DNA from: an uncultured Bacteroidota bacterium
GTDB taxonomy: Bacteria > Bacteroidota > Bacteroidia > Bacteroidales > F082
Length of the DNA: 53,667 nt
Assembly: GCA_913055825.1 (NCBI GenBank)
Contig: CAJXKB010000010.1
Span: 1-53,667 of the forward strand
Reading direction: 5' to 3'
Part shown: positions 1 to 9,509 of the stretch, piece by piece
Position numbering within the stretch: position 1 is the first letter of the stretch
Layout: each line of letters opens with the position of its first letter
Program-made: the position numbers and the translations under genes
Notes under the pieces: generated by a model
Told to the model about the DNA's origin: nothing
What the model saw: the letters and a program-made list of their open reading frames with translations, nothing else
Database searches by the model: none

Positions 1-2
1 AA

Positions 3-164
3 CGGAAACTTTGTGCCTTACTCAAATTGGGCATGAGCAGCAAGGAAATAGCCACAATTACTTTGATACGTCCTGAGAGCGTGGACACAGCCCGCTCGCG
101 GTTGCGGAAGAAGTTGGGACTTAACGGGGAAGATGATTTGTTCGAGTTTTTGAGAAAGTTTTAA
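3..164 (+). CDS. C-terminal fragment of a LuxR/GerE-type helix-turn-helix regulator (5' end outside window)
   Basis: Reading frame 3 is open from the window edge to a TAA at 162-164, giving 54 residues. The visible part has the shape of the second half of a GerE/LuxR helix-turn-helix: a short helix, then the MSSKEIA motif, a turn, and the recognition helix with ESVDTARSRLRKKLGL, followed by an acidic tail ending FLRKF. In Bacteroidota this pattern is typical of the C-terminus of large sensor-type regulators (TPR or two-component propeller plus Tyr-Tyr-Tyr domain plus HTH), but nothing upstream can be seen, so the sensor part is unknown. The next gene starts 277 bp downstream with its own upstream element, so the two are probably separate units. 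Confidence 0.7.
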   Translation, partial: RKLCALLKLGMSSKEIATITLIRPESVDTARSRLRKKLGLNGEDDLFEFLRKF

Positions 165-294
165 GGTTACCCGACTTCTCTTTTCCATAAAAACATTAAA
201 AACAGCTACGTTTTCAGAAGCCTTTTTACAAAAACTAAAAATTCATATCATATTGATTATAAACGTATAATTACGTAAATGACATTTATTTTTA

Positions 295-319
295 TGTTTT
301 GTACAGATTTTATCAAGGT
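295..319 (+). repeat. 25-bp block repeated upstream of two exported-protein genes (copy 1)
   Basis: A 25-bp block containing TTTTGTACAGATTTTATC and ending AAGGT is present here and, without mismatch, at 4572-4596. Each copy lies before a gene for a large exported protein, 122 bp and 84 bp ahead of the start codons. Both are followed by a TATAAAAC stretch and a T-A-n-A-T-T-T-A motif. The likeliest role is a shared regulatory or promoter-proximal element; its protein partner is unknown. The rest of 165-441 holds no gene that can be seen. Confidence 0.6.
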
Positions 320-441
320 GTGAGAAACGGGAAAATACGTATATAAAACTACATTTACACGAGAATCATTTTAAGTATTATTTTATTGTTGAACGTCTCA
401 TGAACCTTTATTTATAAAAACAAACAAACTGTGGTTAACAT

Positions 442-3400
442 ATGAAAAAATCCTTTCTGTTCTTTCTTTTCTGTTTTTCCTTATATTTATTAAAGGCCCA
501 AGATGCTATCTATACAGTCAAAAGCACAATTGGCAACAATTGTACACCTGTTGATTCGATCCTTGTCGAAGATTTATCTAATAATTCCAGGATACTTTTC
601 GCCAATTTGCCTGACTTAAATGAATATAATATCAATTTAACTCAAAAAGCATTATGGGGGAAAACATTGAGCCCTTCAAACGAGCAAAATCCTGGTTTTA
701 AAATAACCAGTAATTATCCTGGATTCTTATGTTTAACTTATAATCACAGCAACCCAACGGTGGTAAGTTTGTACATCTACAATTCCCAGGGCCAGCAAGT
801 TTACAAAAACAAAAATCAACTATTATCAAAGGGGAATTTAATACGTATCTATTTAGGGCTCATGCGATTCTATGTCGTCAAAATTGTATCAAGTTATGGC
901 GTTCAGGGTTTCAAAGCATTAGGATCTAATAGAAATGAAAAAACAAAGGTAAACATCTCTCAGCAGGCCTTTCTTTTTCATATGAATATTGAGAGACCTA
1001 GTATCACCGACAATAATTTTAATTATGCCGATGGAGACAGTATTCGTGTTTCCGTATATAAACATGGGTATTATGCATTTCCAAAATCATTTAAAATAGC
1101 GAGATATGATTCACTCCGCTTTCGGTTAAGAGTGAGTCATGTGAATTCCACAGGAATTAGTGACGCATATAGAAATTTAAGTGATACATCAAAAAATACG
1201 AAAATAACCCATTATGACCCTGAGAATGGAAATATCCAGGTAAAATTCAATGGGGAACCTGACATGCATCCCGGTGAGATTGTAACTGTTGATTTGGATA
1301 CGGCAGGCTATTTAAGGCAGGTAGTCGATGTTGTGAAAAATGACAGTACAACAACTTTGACGACAACAGCAGCAAAACTTGAAGATATTTTTGTAAATCA
1401 GGATTTAAAACTCAACACAAGATTAATTTCTCCGAAAACTACTTTGAAAAGCACTAGTTCTTATAAGGAAATTATGAAGGCACTTACAGATAAAAACGGT
1501 TATATCCACCCGGTCAAAATCATTTATCACGATAACCAGGGAAGACTAAAATCTGAAAGTGTATTTAAAAATAGTGAAAATGATACAGTAAGAAAAAATA
1601 TTATTGATTTTCACAAAGATCTGAAAACAAATTTGTACGGCAAAGATGGAGGTGACGTGCATTTTTACATTGACCAAGGAAATATTTCCCTGATATCCGA
1701 TGCTGTCTTTGAAATAAATTTTAAAGATAGTGGAAAGAGATCGAAGAAAATAAAAGCGAAAATTGGATCTCTAAAGTCCTTCTCCTTTTATTTAGATAGC
1801 AAAGCCGATTTCTTAATCAAGCTCGCTTTAGACCTTAAGAAGGATTTTGAAAAAGAAAACACGGAAAAGCTAATTGATATACCAAAGGCCAGAGCAGAAT
1901 TTGTGGTACCCCCCGGTATACCTATATGGATAACGTTTAATTGTGATATTTATGGGAGTTATTACTTTTCAAGCGATGCATCATTACATGCAGATTGGGG
2001 CTTCGAAAGCAGCCATACTTTAAAAGTTGGTGGGACATACGATGTGCCAACGAAAAGATTTATACCCATTAAAGAATACACACCAACAAATACCATTTTT
2101 CCACTTAATGTCTCAGGAGAAATCAATGATTCGGCACGTCTGGAACTTTATCCAAGAGTTGACATAAAACTCTATGGTGTTTTGGGCCCGTTTGCGGAAA
2201 TCGTTCCTTACGTGACAGGCAGTTATCATGCAAGGTATCAGGGGCAGTTTTCCAAGAACCAAACAAAAAATTTTCTGGCGTGGAACAGTGCCATTGACTT
2301 AGGCCTTGATTTAAGAGCTGGTATATCGTTTTCAGTATTTAAATTTAATCGTGATATCGTTGGACCCATAAACATGCCATGTTTTAATAAAAAATTATGG
2401 GACTCCCCTTCAGACATCCAATTAATGAGCAATTTACCAACCAGCATCAATGTGGGAGAGAATGAAACGTTGTTATATAAAGTTACCGACCTATGGGGAC
2501 ACCCTGTAATCGGATGCCCCGTTTACGTTGATGGAAATGGCAGTTTTGATCGTCAACTGGGTTTAACGGGTTCCAGTGGTGAAATCTCGTTTACATGGAC
2601 TGCCGGTAATCCCGGAAACAGTAAAATTACGGCTACAATTTTTCAGGCAGACAAAGAAATAATCCAACAGAAAACATCTACAATTTTTGTAAACAATCCT
2701 CCACCGCCCGTTGCAGATTTTAGTGCTGTACCAAAATCCGGTTCGGCTCCCCTCAATGTCAATTTCATTGACCAGTCAACGAACAATCCAACACAATGGC
2801 AATGGGATTTTGGAGATGGCCTTAAATCAACAGAAAAAAGTCCCACACACAAATACACCTCTGCCGGGAAATATACAGTTTCACTCACTGCCAGTAATAA
2901 TTATGGGGAAAACACCAAATCTAAATCAGATTATATTATTGTAGGCAATTTGCCTGTTGCAGATTTCACAGCCGATAAAACAACGGGTAAGGCTCCTCTT
3001 ATCGTTAATTTTACCGACCATTCCACCGGAAATCCTGCTTCCTGGTACTGGGAGTTTGGTGATGGCGGTGTAAGTGCAGAAAGAAATCCCTCACACAAAT
3101 ATCAAAATTCAGGGAACTATAATGTAAGACTAACGGTGACAAACCAGTTTGGAACCGGAACGCCCCAAACTAAAGAAGGTTATATAAATGTTGAAAAATC
3201 AGGTTCGAAACCCACTGCAGACTTTACTGCCAGCCCTGTATCGGGCAACGCTCCGCTTCGGGTTCAGTTCATCAATAATTCTTCAGGGAGTCCAACTTCT
3301 TATCATTGGGATTTCGGTGACGGCAATACCAGTAATCAACAAAGTCCCGTCCATAAATACCAAAAAAACGGAAAATATACGGTAGCACTGACTGCTACCA

Positions 3401-4497
3401 ATGAATTTGGCCAAGACACAAAAACGGAACCTGATTATATTAATGTAAATAATACAGAATCCAAACTTACCGCTAACTTTATTGCCAACCCAGTTTCAGG
3501 AACAGCGCCATTAAAAGTTTATTTTACAAACCAGTCCACAGGCAATCCAACCTCCTACCATTGGGATTTTGGCGATGGAAATTCCAGTTCTCAACAAAGT
3601 CCCACTCATGTCTATCAAAAAAGTGGAACCTATTCAGTAACACTTACGGTCGCCAATAATTCCGGAAATGATACCAAAACAGTACCTAGTTATATTTCTG
3701 TTCAGTCATCAGGTTCTTCACTGGCAGCATATTTTAAAGCTAGTCCACTTTCCGGAACGGCTCCTTTAGCTGTTAATTTTACCGATCAATCCACTGGTAA
3801 TCCAACATCCTGGACTTGGTATTTCGGTGACGGCGATACCAGTCATCAACAAAATCCCACTCATGTCTATCAAAAAAGCGGGAACTATTCAATAAAACTT
3901 ACTATTGCTAATTCAAGTGGAGAGGGTAGTAGCTTAGTTTCACCTGATGATTATATTTCAGTAACTAATACAGGCACATTTACAGATCCCCGGGATGGAC
4001 AAACTTACAAAACGGTCAGAATTGGGTCACAAACCTGGATGGCACAAAACTTAAATTATAAAACTGATAACTCATGGTGGTATAACAACGATCCTAACTA
4101 TGGTTCAATTTATGGCCGCCTTTACACATGGGATGCTTCACAAACAGCCTGTCCAAGTGGCTGGCATTTGCCAAGAAAAAATGAATGGGAAACTTTGTTT
4201 AATGTTCTGGGCGGTGAAAGTTCTGCCGGAGGTAAAATGAAGGAGACCGGAACAGCACATTGGTCTTATCCAAATACAGGAGCATCTGATAGTGTTGGCT
4301 TTAAAGCACTCCCTGGTGGAATCGAGTCAAATGGTAAATTTTCTAATTTAGGAGATTGGGGAACCTGGTGGTCATCTACATCGGGTTCATATCAAACTCA
4401 GGCATTTTCTATTCAATTAGTAAAGGATTCTAAAGGTGCATCAACGGGTGCTAGCCAAAAAACATATGGTTATTCTGTTCGATGTGTTAAAAATTAA
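442..4497 (+). CDS. Exported multi-domain protein: Ig-like domain, five PKD domains, C-terminal FISUMP domain
   Basis: The 1351-residue product begins with a Sec signal peptide (MKKSFLFFLFCFSL, cleavage near residue 19, KAQ). Residues about 20-160 resemble the N-terminal module often seen in FISUMP proteins (TVDSILVEDL early, IYNSQGQ later). About 160-660 is unassigned beta-rich sequence. About 665-752 looks like an invasin/Big_1-type Ig domain. Five PKD domains follow at about 755-835, 838-920, 924-1007, 1008-1090 and 1093-1177, each with the W-x-F-G-D-G core. Residues 1178-1351 are a Fibrobacter succinogenes major paralogous domain (DGQTYKTVRIGSQTWMAQNL, CPSGWHLP, WWSST, SVRCVKN). No type IX sorting domain follows, so the final location is uncertain. 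PKD domains usually act in surface adhesion or polymer binding; the ligand is unknown. Confidence 0.85.
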   Translation: MKKSFLFFLFCFSLYLLKAQDAIYTVKSTIGNNCTPVDSILVEDLSNNSRILFANLPDLNEYNINLTQKALWGKTLSPSNEQNPGFKITSNYPGFLCLTYNHSNPTVVSLYIYNSQGQQVYKNKNQLLSKGNLIRIYLGLMRFYVVKIVSSYGVQGFKALGSNRNEKTKVNISQQAFLFHMNIERPSITDNNFNYADGDSIRVSVYKHGYYAFPKSFKIARYDSLRFRLRVSHVNSTGISDAYRNLSDTSKNTKITHYDPENGNIQVKFNGEPDMHPGEIVTVDLDTAGYLRQVVDVVKNDSTTTLTTTAAKLEDIFVNQDLKLNTRLISPKTTLKSTSSYKEIMKALTDKNGYIHPVKIIYHDNQGRLKSESVFKNSENDTVRKNIIDFHKDLKTNLYGKDGGDVHFYIDQGNISLISDAVFEINFKDSGKRSKKIKAKIGSLKSFSFYLDSKADFLIKLALDLKKDFEKENTEKLIDIPKARAEFVVPPGIPIWITFNCDIYGSYYFSSDASLHADWGFESSHTLKVGGTYDVPTKRFIPIKEYTPTNTIFPLNVSGEINDSARLELYPRVDIKLYGVLGPFAEIVPYVTGSYHARYQGQFSKNQTKNFLAWNSAIDLGLDLRAGISFSVFKFNRDIVGPINMPCFNKKLWDSPSDIQLMSNLPTSINVGENETLLYKVTDLWGHPVIGCPVYVDGNGSFDRQLGLTGSSGEISFTWTAGNPGNSKITATIFQADKEIIQQKTSTIFVNNPPPPVADFSAVPKSGSAPLNVNFIDQSTNNPTQWQWDFGDGLKSTEKSPTHKYTSAGKYTVSLTASNNYGENTKSKSDYIIVGNLPVADFTADKTTGKAPLIVNFTDHSTGNPASWYWEFGDGGVSAERNPSHKYQNSGNYNVRLTVTNQFGTGTPQTKEGYINVEKSGSKPTADFTASPVSGNAPLRVQFINNSSGSPTSYHWDFGDGNTSNQQSPVHKYQKNGKYTVALTATNEFGQDTKTEPDYINVNNTESKLTANFIANPVSGTAPLKVYFTNQSTGNPTSYHWDFGDGNSSSQQSPTHVYQKSGTYSVTLTVANNSGNDTKTVPSYISVQSSGSSLAAYFKASPLSGTAPLAVNFTDQSTGNPTSWTWYFGDGDTSHQQNPTHVYQKSGNYSIKLTIANSSGEGSSLVSPDDYISVTNTGTFTDPRDGQTYKTVRIGSQTWMAQNLNYKTDNSWWYNNDPNYGSIYGRLYTWDASQTACPSGWHLPRKNEWETLFNVLGGESSAGGKMKETGTAHWSYPNTGASDSVGFKALPGGIESNGKFSNLGDWGTWWSSTSGSYQTQAFSIQLVKDSKGASTGASQKTYGYSVRCVKN

Positions 4498-4571
4498 AAG
4501 TATCCGTTAGAAAAGATCTGTAATTCAATAAGTTGAAATTCTATTCACGGAAAAGTTAAGCCCTGTTTTTT

Positions 4572-4596
4572 TGTTTTGTACAGATTTTATCAAGGT
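4572..4596 (+). repeat. 25-bp block repeated upstream of two exported-protein genes (copy 2)
   Basis: Identical over 25 bp to the block at 295-319. It ends 84 bp before the start codon of the next gene and lies just upstream of a recognisable -33/-7 promoter (4603-4635). That position suggests an upstream activator site rather than a leader element. Confidence 0.6.
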
Positions 4597-4602
4597 TAAT
4601 AT

Positions 4603-4635
4603 TTTGATATAAAACCAATTATAAACCTATATTTA
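4603..4635 (+). promoter_or_regulatory. Putative promoter of the propeller/Kre9-repeat exported protein
   Basis: TTTG at 4603-4606, a 21-nt spacer, then TATATTTA at 4628-4635, close to the Bacteroidota pattern TTTG/19-21/TAnnTTTG with the last base different. It is 45 bp upstream of the ATG at 4681. Confidence 0.45.
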
Positions 4636-4680
4636 CCCAATTTTAGTTCAGAACATGAATGGTATTAAAAAATCAATGGC

Positions 4681-7410
4681 ATGAAAAAGTTTCCTTACTT
4701 TTTAAAATTTGGCTTTATTACCCTTTTATTGCTTACCCTGAACAGTGTTCTTATGGGGCAAACCTATTCTATCAAGGTTATTCAGCCTAATGGTGGAGAA
4801 AACTGGGCCTCCGGTGTTTCACACTTGATTTCGTGGACAGATAACCTTAGCGGAAAGGTTAACATCCTTTTGAGTACTGATGGTGGCACCACCTATTCAA
4901 CGACATTGGCCTCCAATGTGAGCGGAAATACCTGGAACTGGAACATCCCTGCTACCGGGTATTCAGGGTCAGACTATAAAATTAAAGTGGAAAGCGCCAT
5001 TGACAATAAGGTTGAAGATGTCAGCAACCATACATTTTCAATTTCTGACAAAGGCTACATCAAAGTTTTGCAGCCTAATAAAAAAAATATTGTATGGGCT
5101 CAGGGAACCGCGCATTTAATCTCATGGAACGACAATTTAAAAGGGAACGTAAACATTATGTTGAGTTCCGACGGCGGTTCTCATTATTCAACTTTAAAAT
5201 CTAATGTTAAAGGCAGTACCTGGTCGTGGAAAGTACCTGACAACCTTAATACCGGCTCGAGCTACAAAATTAAAATCGTTAGTGCTGAAAATCCTGGCGT
5301 TTTCGATGAAAGCAACAATGATTTTGCCGTTAAAGCTGTTTCTCAAGGGAGCTTCATCCAGGTTTTACAACCCAACAAAAATAGAATAGAGTGGGCTCAA
5401 AACACCAACCATTTAATTTCCTGGAATGACAATTTAAAAGGGAAAGTGAATATTAATCTGGTTAAATGTCAGGCAAACGGTGATATCGTTAAACCTTGGA
5501 CTCTTTATACCAAGGAAAACACTAATTCTGGAACAAATGTTGGCTTACCGAATGTTGATATCATTTCATTAGCTATTGATGCACAAGGAAATTATTGGGT
5601 AGGAACCGCTGTGTCTTTAGCAAAATTTGATGGTAAAAAATGGACTTCTTTTACAACTCCTTATTTACCAGATAACATTGTCACTTCCCTTGCCGAGGAT
5701 AATTCGGGAAATATTTGGGCTGGAACTCCTCAAGGATTAGCTAAATTTAATGGAACATCATGGATAACTTTTACAACCCCTGTTTTACCGGATAACTATG
5801 TCTCTTCGTTAGCCGTTGATAATTCCGGTAATATATGGGTAGGTACCTATAAAGGATTAGCGAAATTTGATGGAACTAATTGGACAACATACACTTATGG
5901 TAGTACGAATGTTCCTATTTTCGTTAACGACATCACAGCATTAGCCGTGGACCCTTCTGGAAATATTTGGGTGGGTTCAACTTATGGATTAGCGAAATTT
6001 GATGGGAAAAAATGGACTTCTTTTACTACTCGTTTTCCGAATTATGTAGGCAATATCCTTTCGTTAGCTTCGGATGATAACGGTAATATTTGGGTCGGTA
6101 TAAATGATGGTGGATTAGCTAAATTTGATGGGAAAAAATGGACTTCTTTTACTACTCCTGTTTTACCGGGCAACACTGTCTATTCAATAGCCGTGGATGA
6201 TTCAGGTAATATTTGGGTCGGAACAGGATCAGGATTAGCTATATTTGACGGGGAAAAATGGACAACCTACACACCTGGTAGCACGAAAATTCCTTTGCCC
6301 ACAATCGATATTACTTCATTAGCTTTTGACAATGCGGCAGGTATTAAATTGATTGGTTCAACGTATGGTTTCTTAGCAAGTAATTGTACTACCTCAACCT
6401 ACGTTATTAAAAAAGGTGTCTCTGGCAGTACTTACCCCTGGAAAATCACAAGCCAGTTTCCTGTGTACGGGTACTATAAAGTAAAGGTAAGTAGTGCAGA
6501 TGATCCGTCTGTTTTTGATGAAAGCAACAATCTGTTTGCCATTACAAAAGTTCCGGATGTGAGTTTTATTACTGTTGAACAACCCAACGGTGGAGAACAA
6601 TGGACAAAGGGAAGTTCACATTTAATTTCATGGAACGATAACCTTTCAGGGAAAGTGAATGTCTTGTTGAGTACTGACGACGGCAACAATTATTCACTTT
6701 TAAAATCTAATGTTAAAGGCAGTACCTGGACATGGAAGATCCCTTCGAATACAACAATTTCCAAGAAATGTAAAATAAAAGTTGAAAGTGCTGATGATAA
6801 TACTGTAAATGACGAAAGTGATAATCCTTTTGAAATTACAAAAGTACCGGATGGTAGTTTCATTACTATCAAACAACCCAACGGTGGAGAGCAATGGGCC
6901 GTTGGTACAACTCACCTGATTTCGTGGAATGACAACCTCTCGGGAAAGGTTAATATTTATCTTGAAAATGGAACTTCAAGTTATCTCATAAAGTCTGGTG
7001 TCGAAGGAAGTACCTACAGTTGGAAAATTGACGGGAAGGACCATGCCTCAGGTAGTAGTGCGACATACTCCACTGGTAATAATTTTAAGATCAAAGTGGT
7101 TAGCGCTGATGATAATACCATGTATGGCGAAAGTGATAATCCTTTTGAAATTATACAAAAACTTACAATTGATGCTTTCCCCAATCCTGCCACCACGCAG
7201 GTTACACTGAAGTTCAATCCGAAAGACAATGAAACTTATCAGATAAGCTTGTATAACCGCTACAACAAGAATATCTTTACCCGCAAGGTGAATGCTGCTT
7301 ATATGAAACAACTGCACATCAGCACCTTTGACTTGCCCAATGGATTCTACTTCCTGAGGTTGACGTCACCTAAAGGTGTTATCATGAAGAAAATTATTGT
7401 GCAACATTAA
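4681..7410 (+). CDS. Exported type IX cargo protein: five Kre9/KNH-like repeats, one split by a seven-bladed propeller, C-terminal sorting domain
   Basis: The product has 909 residues. A signal peptide covers residues 1-26 (MKKFPYFLKFGFITLLLL, cut after MGQ). Four intact Kre9/KNH-like beta-sandwich repeats (about 28-120, 121-217, 622-718, 719-830; motifs QPNGGE.W, HLISW.DNL, ES.NPFEI) and a fifth interrupted copy can be read. The interrupted copy starts near 222, breaks after KVNINLVK (about 261) and resumes with YVIKKGVSGSTYPW (about 573). Between the halves lie seven propeller repeats of the two-component-regulator type (D.SGNIWVGT..GLAKFDG..WT); the seventh is degenerate. Residues about 836-909 are a type IX secretion sorting domain (DAFPNPATTQVTLKF, SLYNRYN, PNGFYFLRL, KKIIVQH). 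It should be exported by Sec, crossed over the outer membrane by T9SS, and surface-anchored or released. The binding target is unknown. Confidence 0.85.
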   Translation: MKKFPYFLKFGFITLLLLTLNSVLMGQTYSIKVIQPNGGENWASGVSHLISWTDNLSGKVNILLSTDGGTTYSTTLASNVSGNTWNWNIPATGYSGSDYKIKVESAIDNKVEDVSNHTFSISDKGYIKVLQPNKKNIVWAQGTAHLISWNDNLKGNVNIMLSSDGGSHYSTLKSNVKGSTWSWKVPDNLNTGSSYKIKIVSAENPGVFDESNNDFAVKAVSQGSFIQVLQPNKNRIEWAQNTNHLISWNDNLKGKVNINLVKCQANGDIVKPWTLYTKENTNSGTNVGLPNVDIISLAIDAQGNYWVGTAVSLAKFDGKKWTSFTTPYLPDNIVTSLAEDNSGNIWAGTPQGLAKFNGTSWITFTTPVLPDNYVSSLAVDNSGNIWVGTYKGLAKFDGTNWTTYTYGSTNVPIFVNDITALAVDPSGNIWVGSTYGLAKFDGKKWTSFTTRFPNYVGNILSLASDDNGNIWVGINDGGLAKFDGKKWTSFTTPVLPGNTVYSIAVDDSGNIWVGTGSGLAIFDGEKWTTYTPGSTKIPLPTIDITSLAFDNAAGIKLIGSTYGFLASNCTTSTYVIKKGVSGSTYPWKITSQFPVYGYYKVKVSSADDPSVFDESNNLFAITKVPDVSFITVEQPNGGEQWTKGSSHLISWNDNLSGKVNVLLSTDDGNNYSLLKSNVKGSTWTWKIPSNTTISKKCKIKVESADDNTVNDESDNPFEITKVPDGSFITIKQPNGGEQWAVGTTHLISWNDNLSGKVNIYLENGTSSYLIKSGVEGSTYSWKIDGKDHASGSSATYSTGNNFKIKVVSADDNTMYGESDNPFEIIQKLTIDAFPNPATTQVTLKFNPKDNETYQISLYNRYNKNIFTRKVNAAYMKQLHISTFDLPNGFYFLRLTSPKGVIMKKIIVQH

Positions 7411-7443
7411 ATCCTTTCGTGGTAGAAGAGCGTCATAAAAAAC

Positions 7444-7470
7444 GGGGAGCCGGAACGGTTTCCCTTTTTT
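7444..7470 (+). terminator. Intrinsic terminator after the exported protein gene
   Basis: A nine-pair stem GGGGAGCCG (7444-7452) / CGGTTTCCC (7456-7464), with two G-U pairs and a GAA loop, is followed by six T residues. Confidence 0.65.
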
Positions 7471-7661
7471 ATTAAAGAGTTCGGTATAAAAACTACCCAA
7501 AATCTAAGTTCGTATAAATCCGATATTAAAAAAAATAACCTTATATCTGCAAGGGTGCTTCGTATTACAAATGATTCCTGAAAATTAATTTTATATTCTA
7601 TTTGTCATAAGAAGTTCCCCGTACGCATAAATGTTTACTTTTATTGTCCAAAATTAAAAAA

Positions 7662-8477
7662 ATGGAACAAATTAAAAAACAGATACTTGAGGCTTGGGAA
7701 AATCGTGAACTGTTGAAGGAAAAAGAGGTTGAGTCAGCCATAAACGATGTTGTGGAGGCACTCGATAAAGGGAAATTAAGGGTTGCCGAGCCTGCAGGTA
7801 GGCAATGGAAGGTGAACGAATGGGTAAAAAAAGCAGTGATTCTTTATTTCCCGTTACGGAAAATGGAAACCATTAGTCAGGGTGTTTTTGAATTTAACGA
7901 TAAGATTCCTTTAAAGCATGATTTTGCACGCCGGCAGGTCCGGGTTGTCCCGCATGCCCTTGCCCGCTATGGTGCCTATCTTGCACCAGGTGTGGTTATG
8001 ATGCCATCTTATATAAATATTGGGGCTTATGTCGACAGCGGAACGATGGTTGATACATGGGCTACGGTGGGCTCTTGCGCTCAAATTGGTAAAAATGTGC
8101 ATTTAAGCGGTGGTGTAGGAATCGGGGGCGTTTTGGAACCGGTACAGGCTGCACCTGTAATTATTGAAGATGACTGTTTTATCGGTTCACGTTCCATCGT
8201 AGTTGAAGGGGTTCGTCTTGGAAAAGAGGCTGTGCTGGGCGCCAACGTGGTGTTAACCCAATCTACAAAAATAATTGATGTGAGTGGCAGCGAGCCTGTT
8301 GAATACAAAGCCTATGTGCCGCCACGTTCAGTAGTTATACCGGGAACATATCCCAAACATTTTCCTGCCGGTGATTATCAGGTTTCGTGTGCTTTAATTA
8401 TTGGAAAACGCAAAGCCTCTACCAATACAAAAACATCCCTAAATGAAGCTTTACGCGATTTCCAGGTTTCGGTTTAG
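7662..8477 (+). CDS. dapD: 2,3,4,5-tetrahydropyridine-2,6-dicarboxylate N-succinyltransferase
   Basis: DapD transfers succinyl from succinyl-CoA to tetrahydrodipicolinate in the succinylase branch of lysine and meso-diaminopimelate synthesis; it is a cytosolic trimer. The 271-residue product has the helical N-terminal region (to about residue 90), then a left-handed beta-helix of hexapeptide repeats (PGVVMMPSYINIGAYVDSGT, GKNVHLSGGVGIGGVLEP, IIEDDCFIGSRSIVVEGV), and the C-terminal segment ending ALRDFQVSV, a full-length match to the family. The frame is also open back to a TTG at 7644, but the ATG at 7662 (MEQIKKQI) fits the usual length and is chosen. The GT9 gene follows 27 bp after the stop. 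Confidence 0.93.
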   Translation: MEQIKKQILEAWENRELLKEKEVESAINDVVEALDKGKLRVAEPAGRQWKVNEWVKKAVILYFPLRKMETISQGVFEFNDKIPLKHDFARRQVRVVPHALARYGAYLAPGVVMMPSYINIGAYVDSGTMVDTWATVGSCAQIGKNVHLSGGVGIGGVLEPVQAAPVIIEDDCFIGSRSIVVEGVRLGKEAVLGANVVLTQSTKIIDVSGSEPVEYKAYVPPRSVVIPGTYPKHFPAGDYQVSCALIIGKRKASTNTKTSLNEALRDFQVSV

Positions 8478-8504
8478 CACGAATTATTTTATGGATTTAA
8501 GTGA

Positions 8505-9509
8505 ATGAAGGATTTAAAAAAAATATTAATTATTCAAACTGCTTCTCTCGGCGACGTGGTTCTATCTACTCCCTTAATTGAGAAACTGCATGATTTTTAC
8601 CCGAAAGCAGACATCGATTTTCTGCTGAAGAACGGGAGCGAATCACTTTTGCGCTATCACCCTTATTTGAAGCGCGTTATGGTGTGGGACAAATCCGAGG
8701 AGAAATATAAGCGTCTGTGGGAGTTGCTAGGCATAATCAGAGCCGAACATTACGATCTCGTAGTGAATGTGCAACGGTTTGCCTCTTCGGGATTTTTAAC
8801 AGCCTTTTCCAACGCTAAACTAACTACCGGTTTTAGCAAGAATCCTTTTGCGTTGTTTTTCAGCAAACGGATTAAACACCGTATTCAAAAGCAGGGTGGA
8901 GGGGTCCACGAAATCGAAAGGAACCTTAAATTGATTGAGTTTGTCACAGATAACACGATAGTTAAACCACGGTTGTATCCTTCACAGCACGACTTTGCCC
9001 ACATGTCGCAGTACAAAACCAAACGATTTATTACCGTTTCGCCTGCCTCATTATGGCACACCAAACAATTTCCAAAAGAAAAGTGGGTTGGATTCATCTC
9101 TTCACTGGAACCGGATTGGGTAATTTATTTTCTAGGGAGTGACAGAGATAAAACATTGATTGATAATATTATTAGTGAATCAAATCATAATAATAGTTTA
9201 AATCTGGCCGGTAGGCTGACTTTGTTAGAATCGGCTGCCCTCATGCGCGATGCCTCTATGAATTTCACTAACGACTCAGCCCCGATGCATTTGGCATCGG
9301 CAATGAATGCCCCTGTTGCTGCCATTTTCGGCTCTACCATTCCTGCTTTTGGTTTCGGGCCGCTATCGGAAAAGTCCTTTATTGTTGAAACGGATGAAAA
9401 TCTCGCATGCAGGCCATGTGGCCTGCATGGGCATCACAAATGTCCTAAAAAACATTTTAAGTGTATGTCAACCATTGAAATAAAAAAAATGTTAGCATGT
9501 CTAAATTAG
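8505..9509 (+). CDS. Glycosyltransferase family 9 (ADP-heptose:LPS heptosyltransferase-like)
   Basis: The 334-residue product has the GT9 two-Rossmann-fold layout. It starts with the acceptor-domain motif LIIQTASLGDVVLSTPLI. The middle segment has ITVSPASLWHTKQFPKEKW, and the C-terminal nucleotide-sugar site has NDSAPMHLASAMNAPVAAIFGST. The tail carries a cysteine cluster (LACRPCGLHGHHKCPKKHFKCM) seen in Bacteroidota members of this family. The expected role is adding heptose or another sugar to the LPS inner core at the cytoplasmic face. Donor and acceptor cannot be fixed from sequence, so no waa/rfa symbol is given. It lies between dapD and tsaC on the same strand and overlaps tsaC by 13 bp, so the three are probably co-transcribed. 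Confidence 0.88.
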   Translation: MKDLKKILIIQTASLGDVVLSTPLIEKLHDFYPKADIDFLLKNGSESLLRYHPYLKRVMVWDKSEEKYKRLWELLGIIRAEHYDLVVNVQRFASSGFLTAFSNAKLTTGFSKNPFALFFSKRIKHRIQKQGGGVHEIERNLKLIEFVTDNTIVKPRLYPSQHDFAHMSQYKTKRFITVSPASLWHTKQFPKEKWVGFISSLEPDWVIYFLGSDRDKTLIDNIISESNHNNSLNLAGRLTLLESAALMRDASMNFTNDSAPMHLASAMNAPVAAIFGSTIPAFGFGPLSEKSFIVETDENLACRPCGLHGHHKCPKKHFKCMSTIEIKKMLACLN

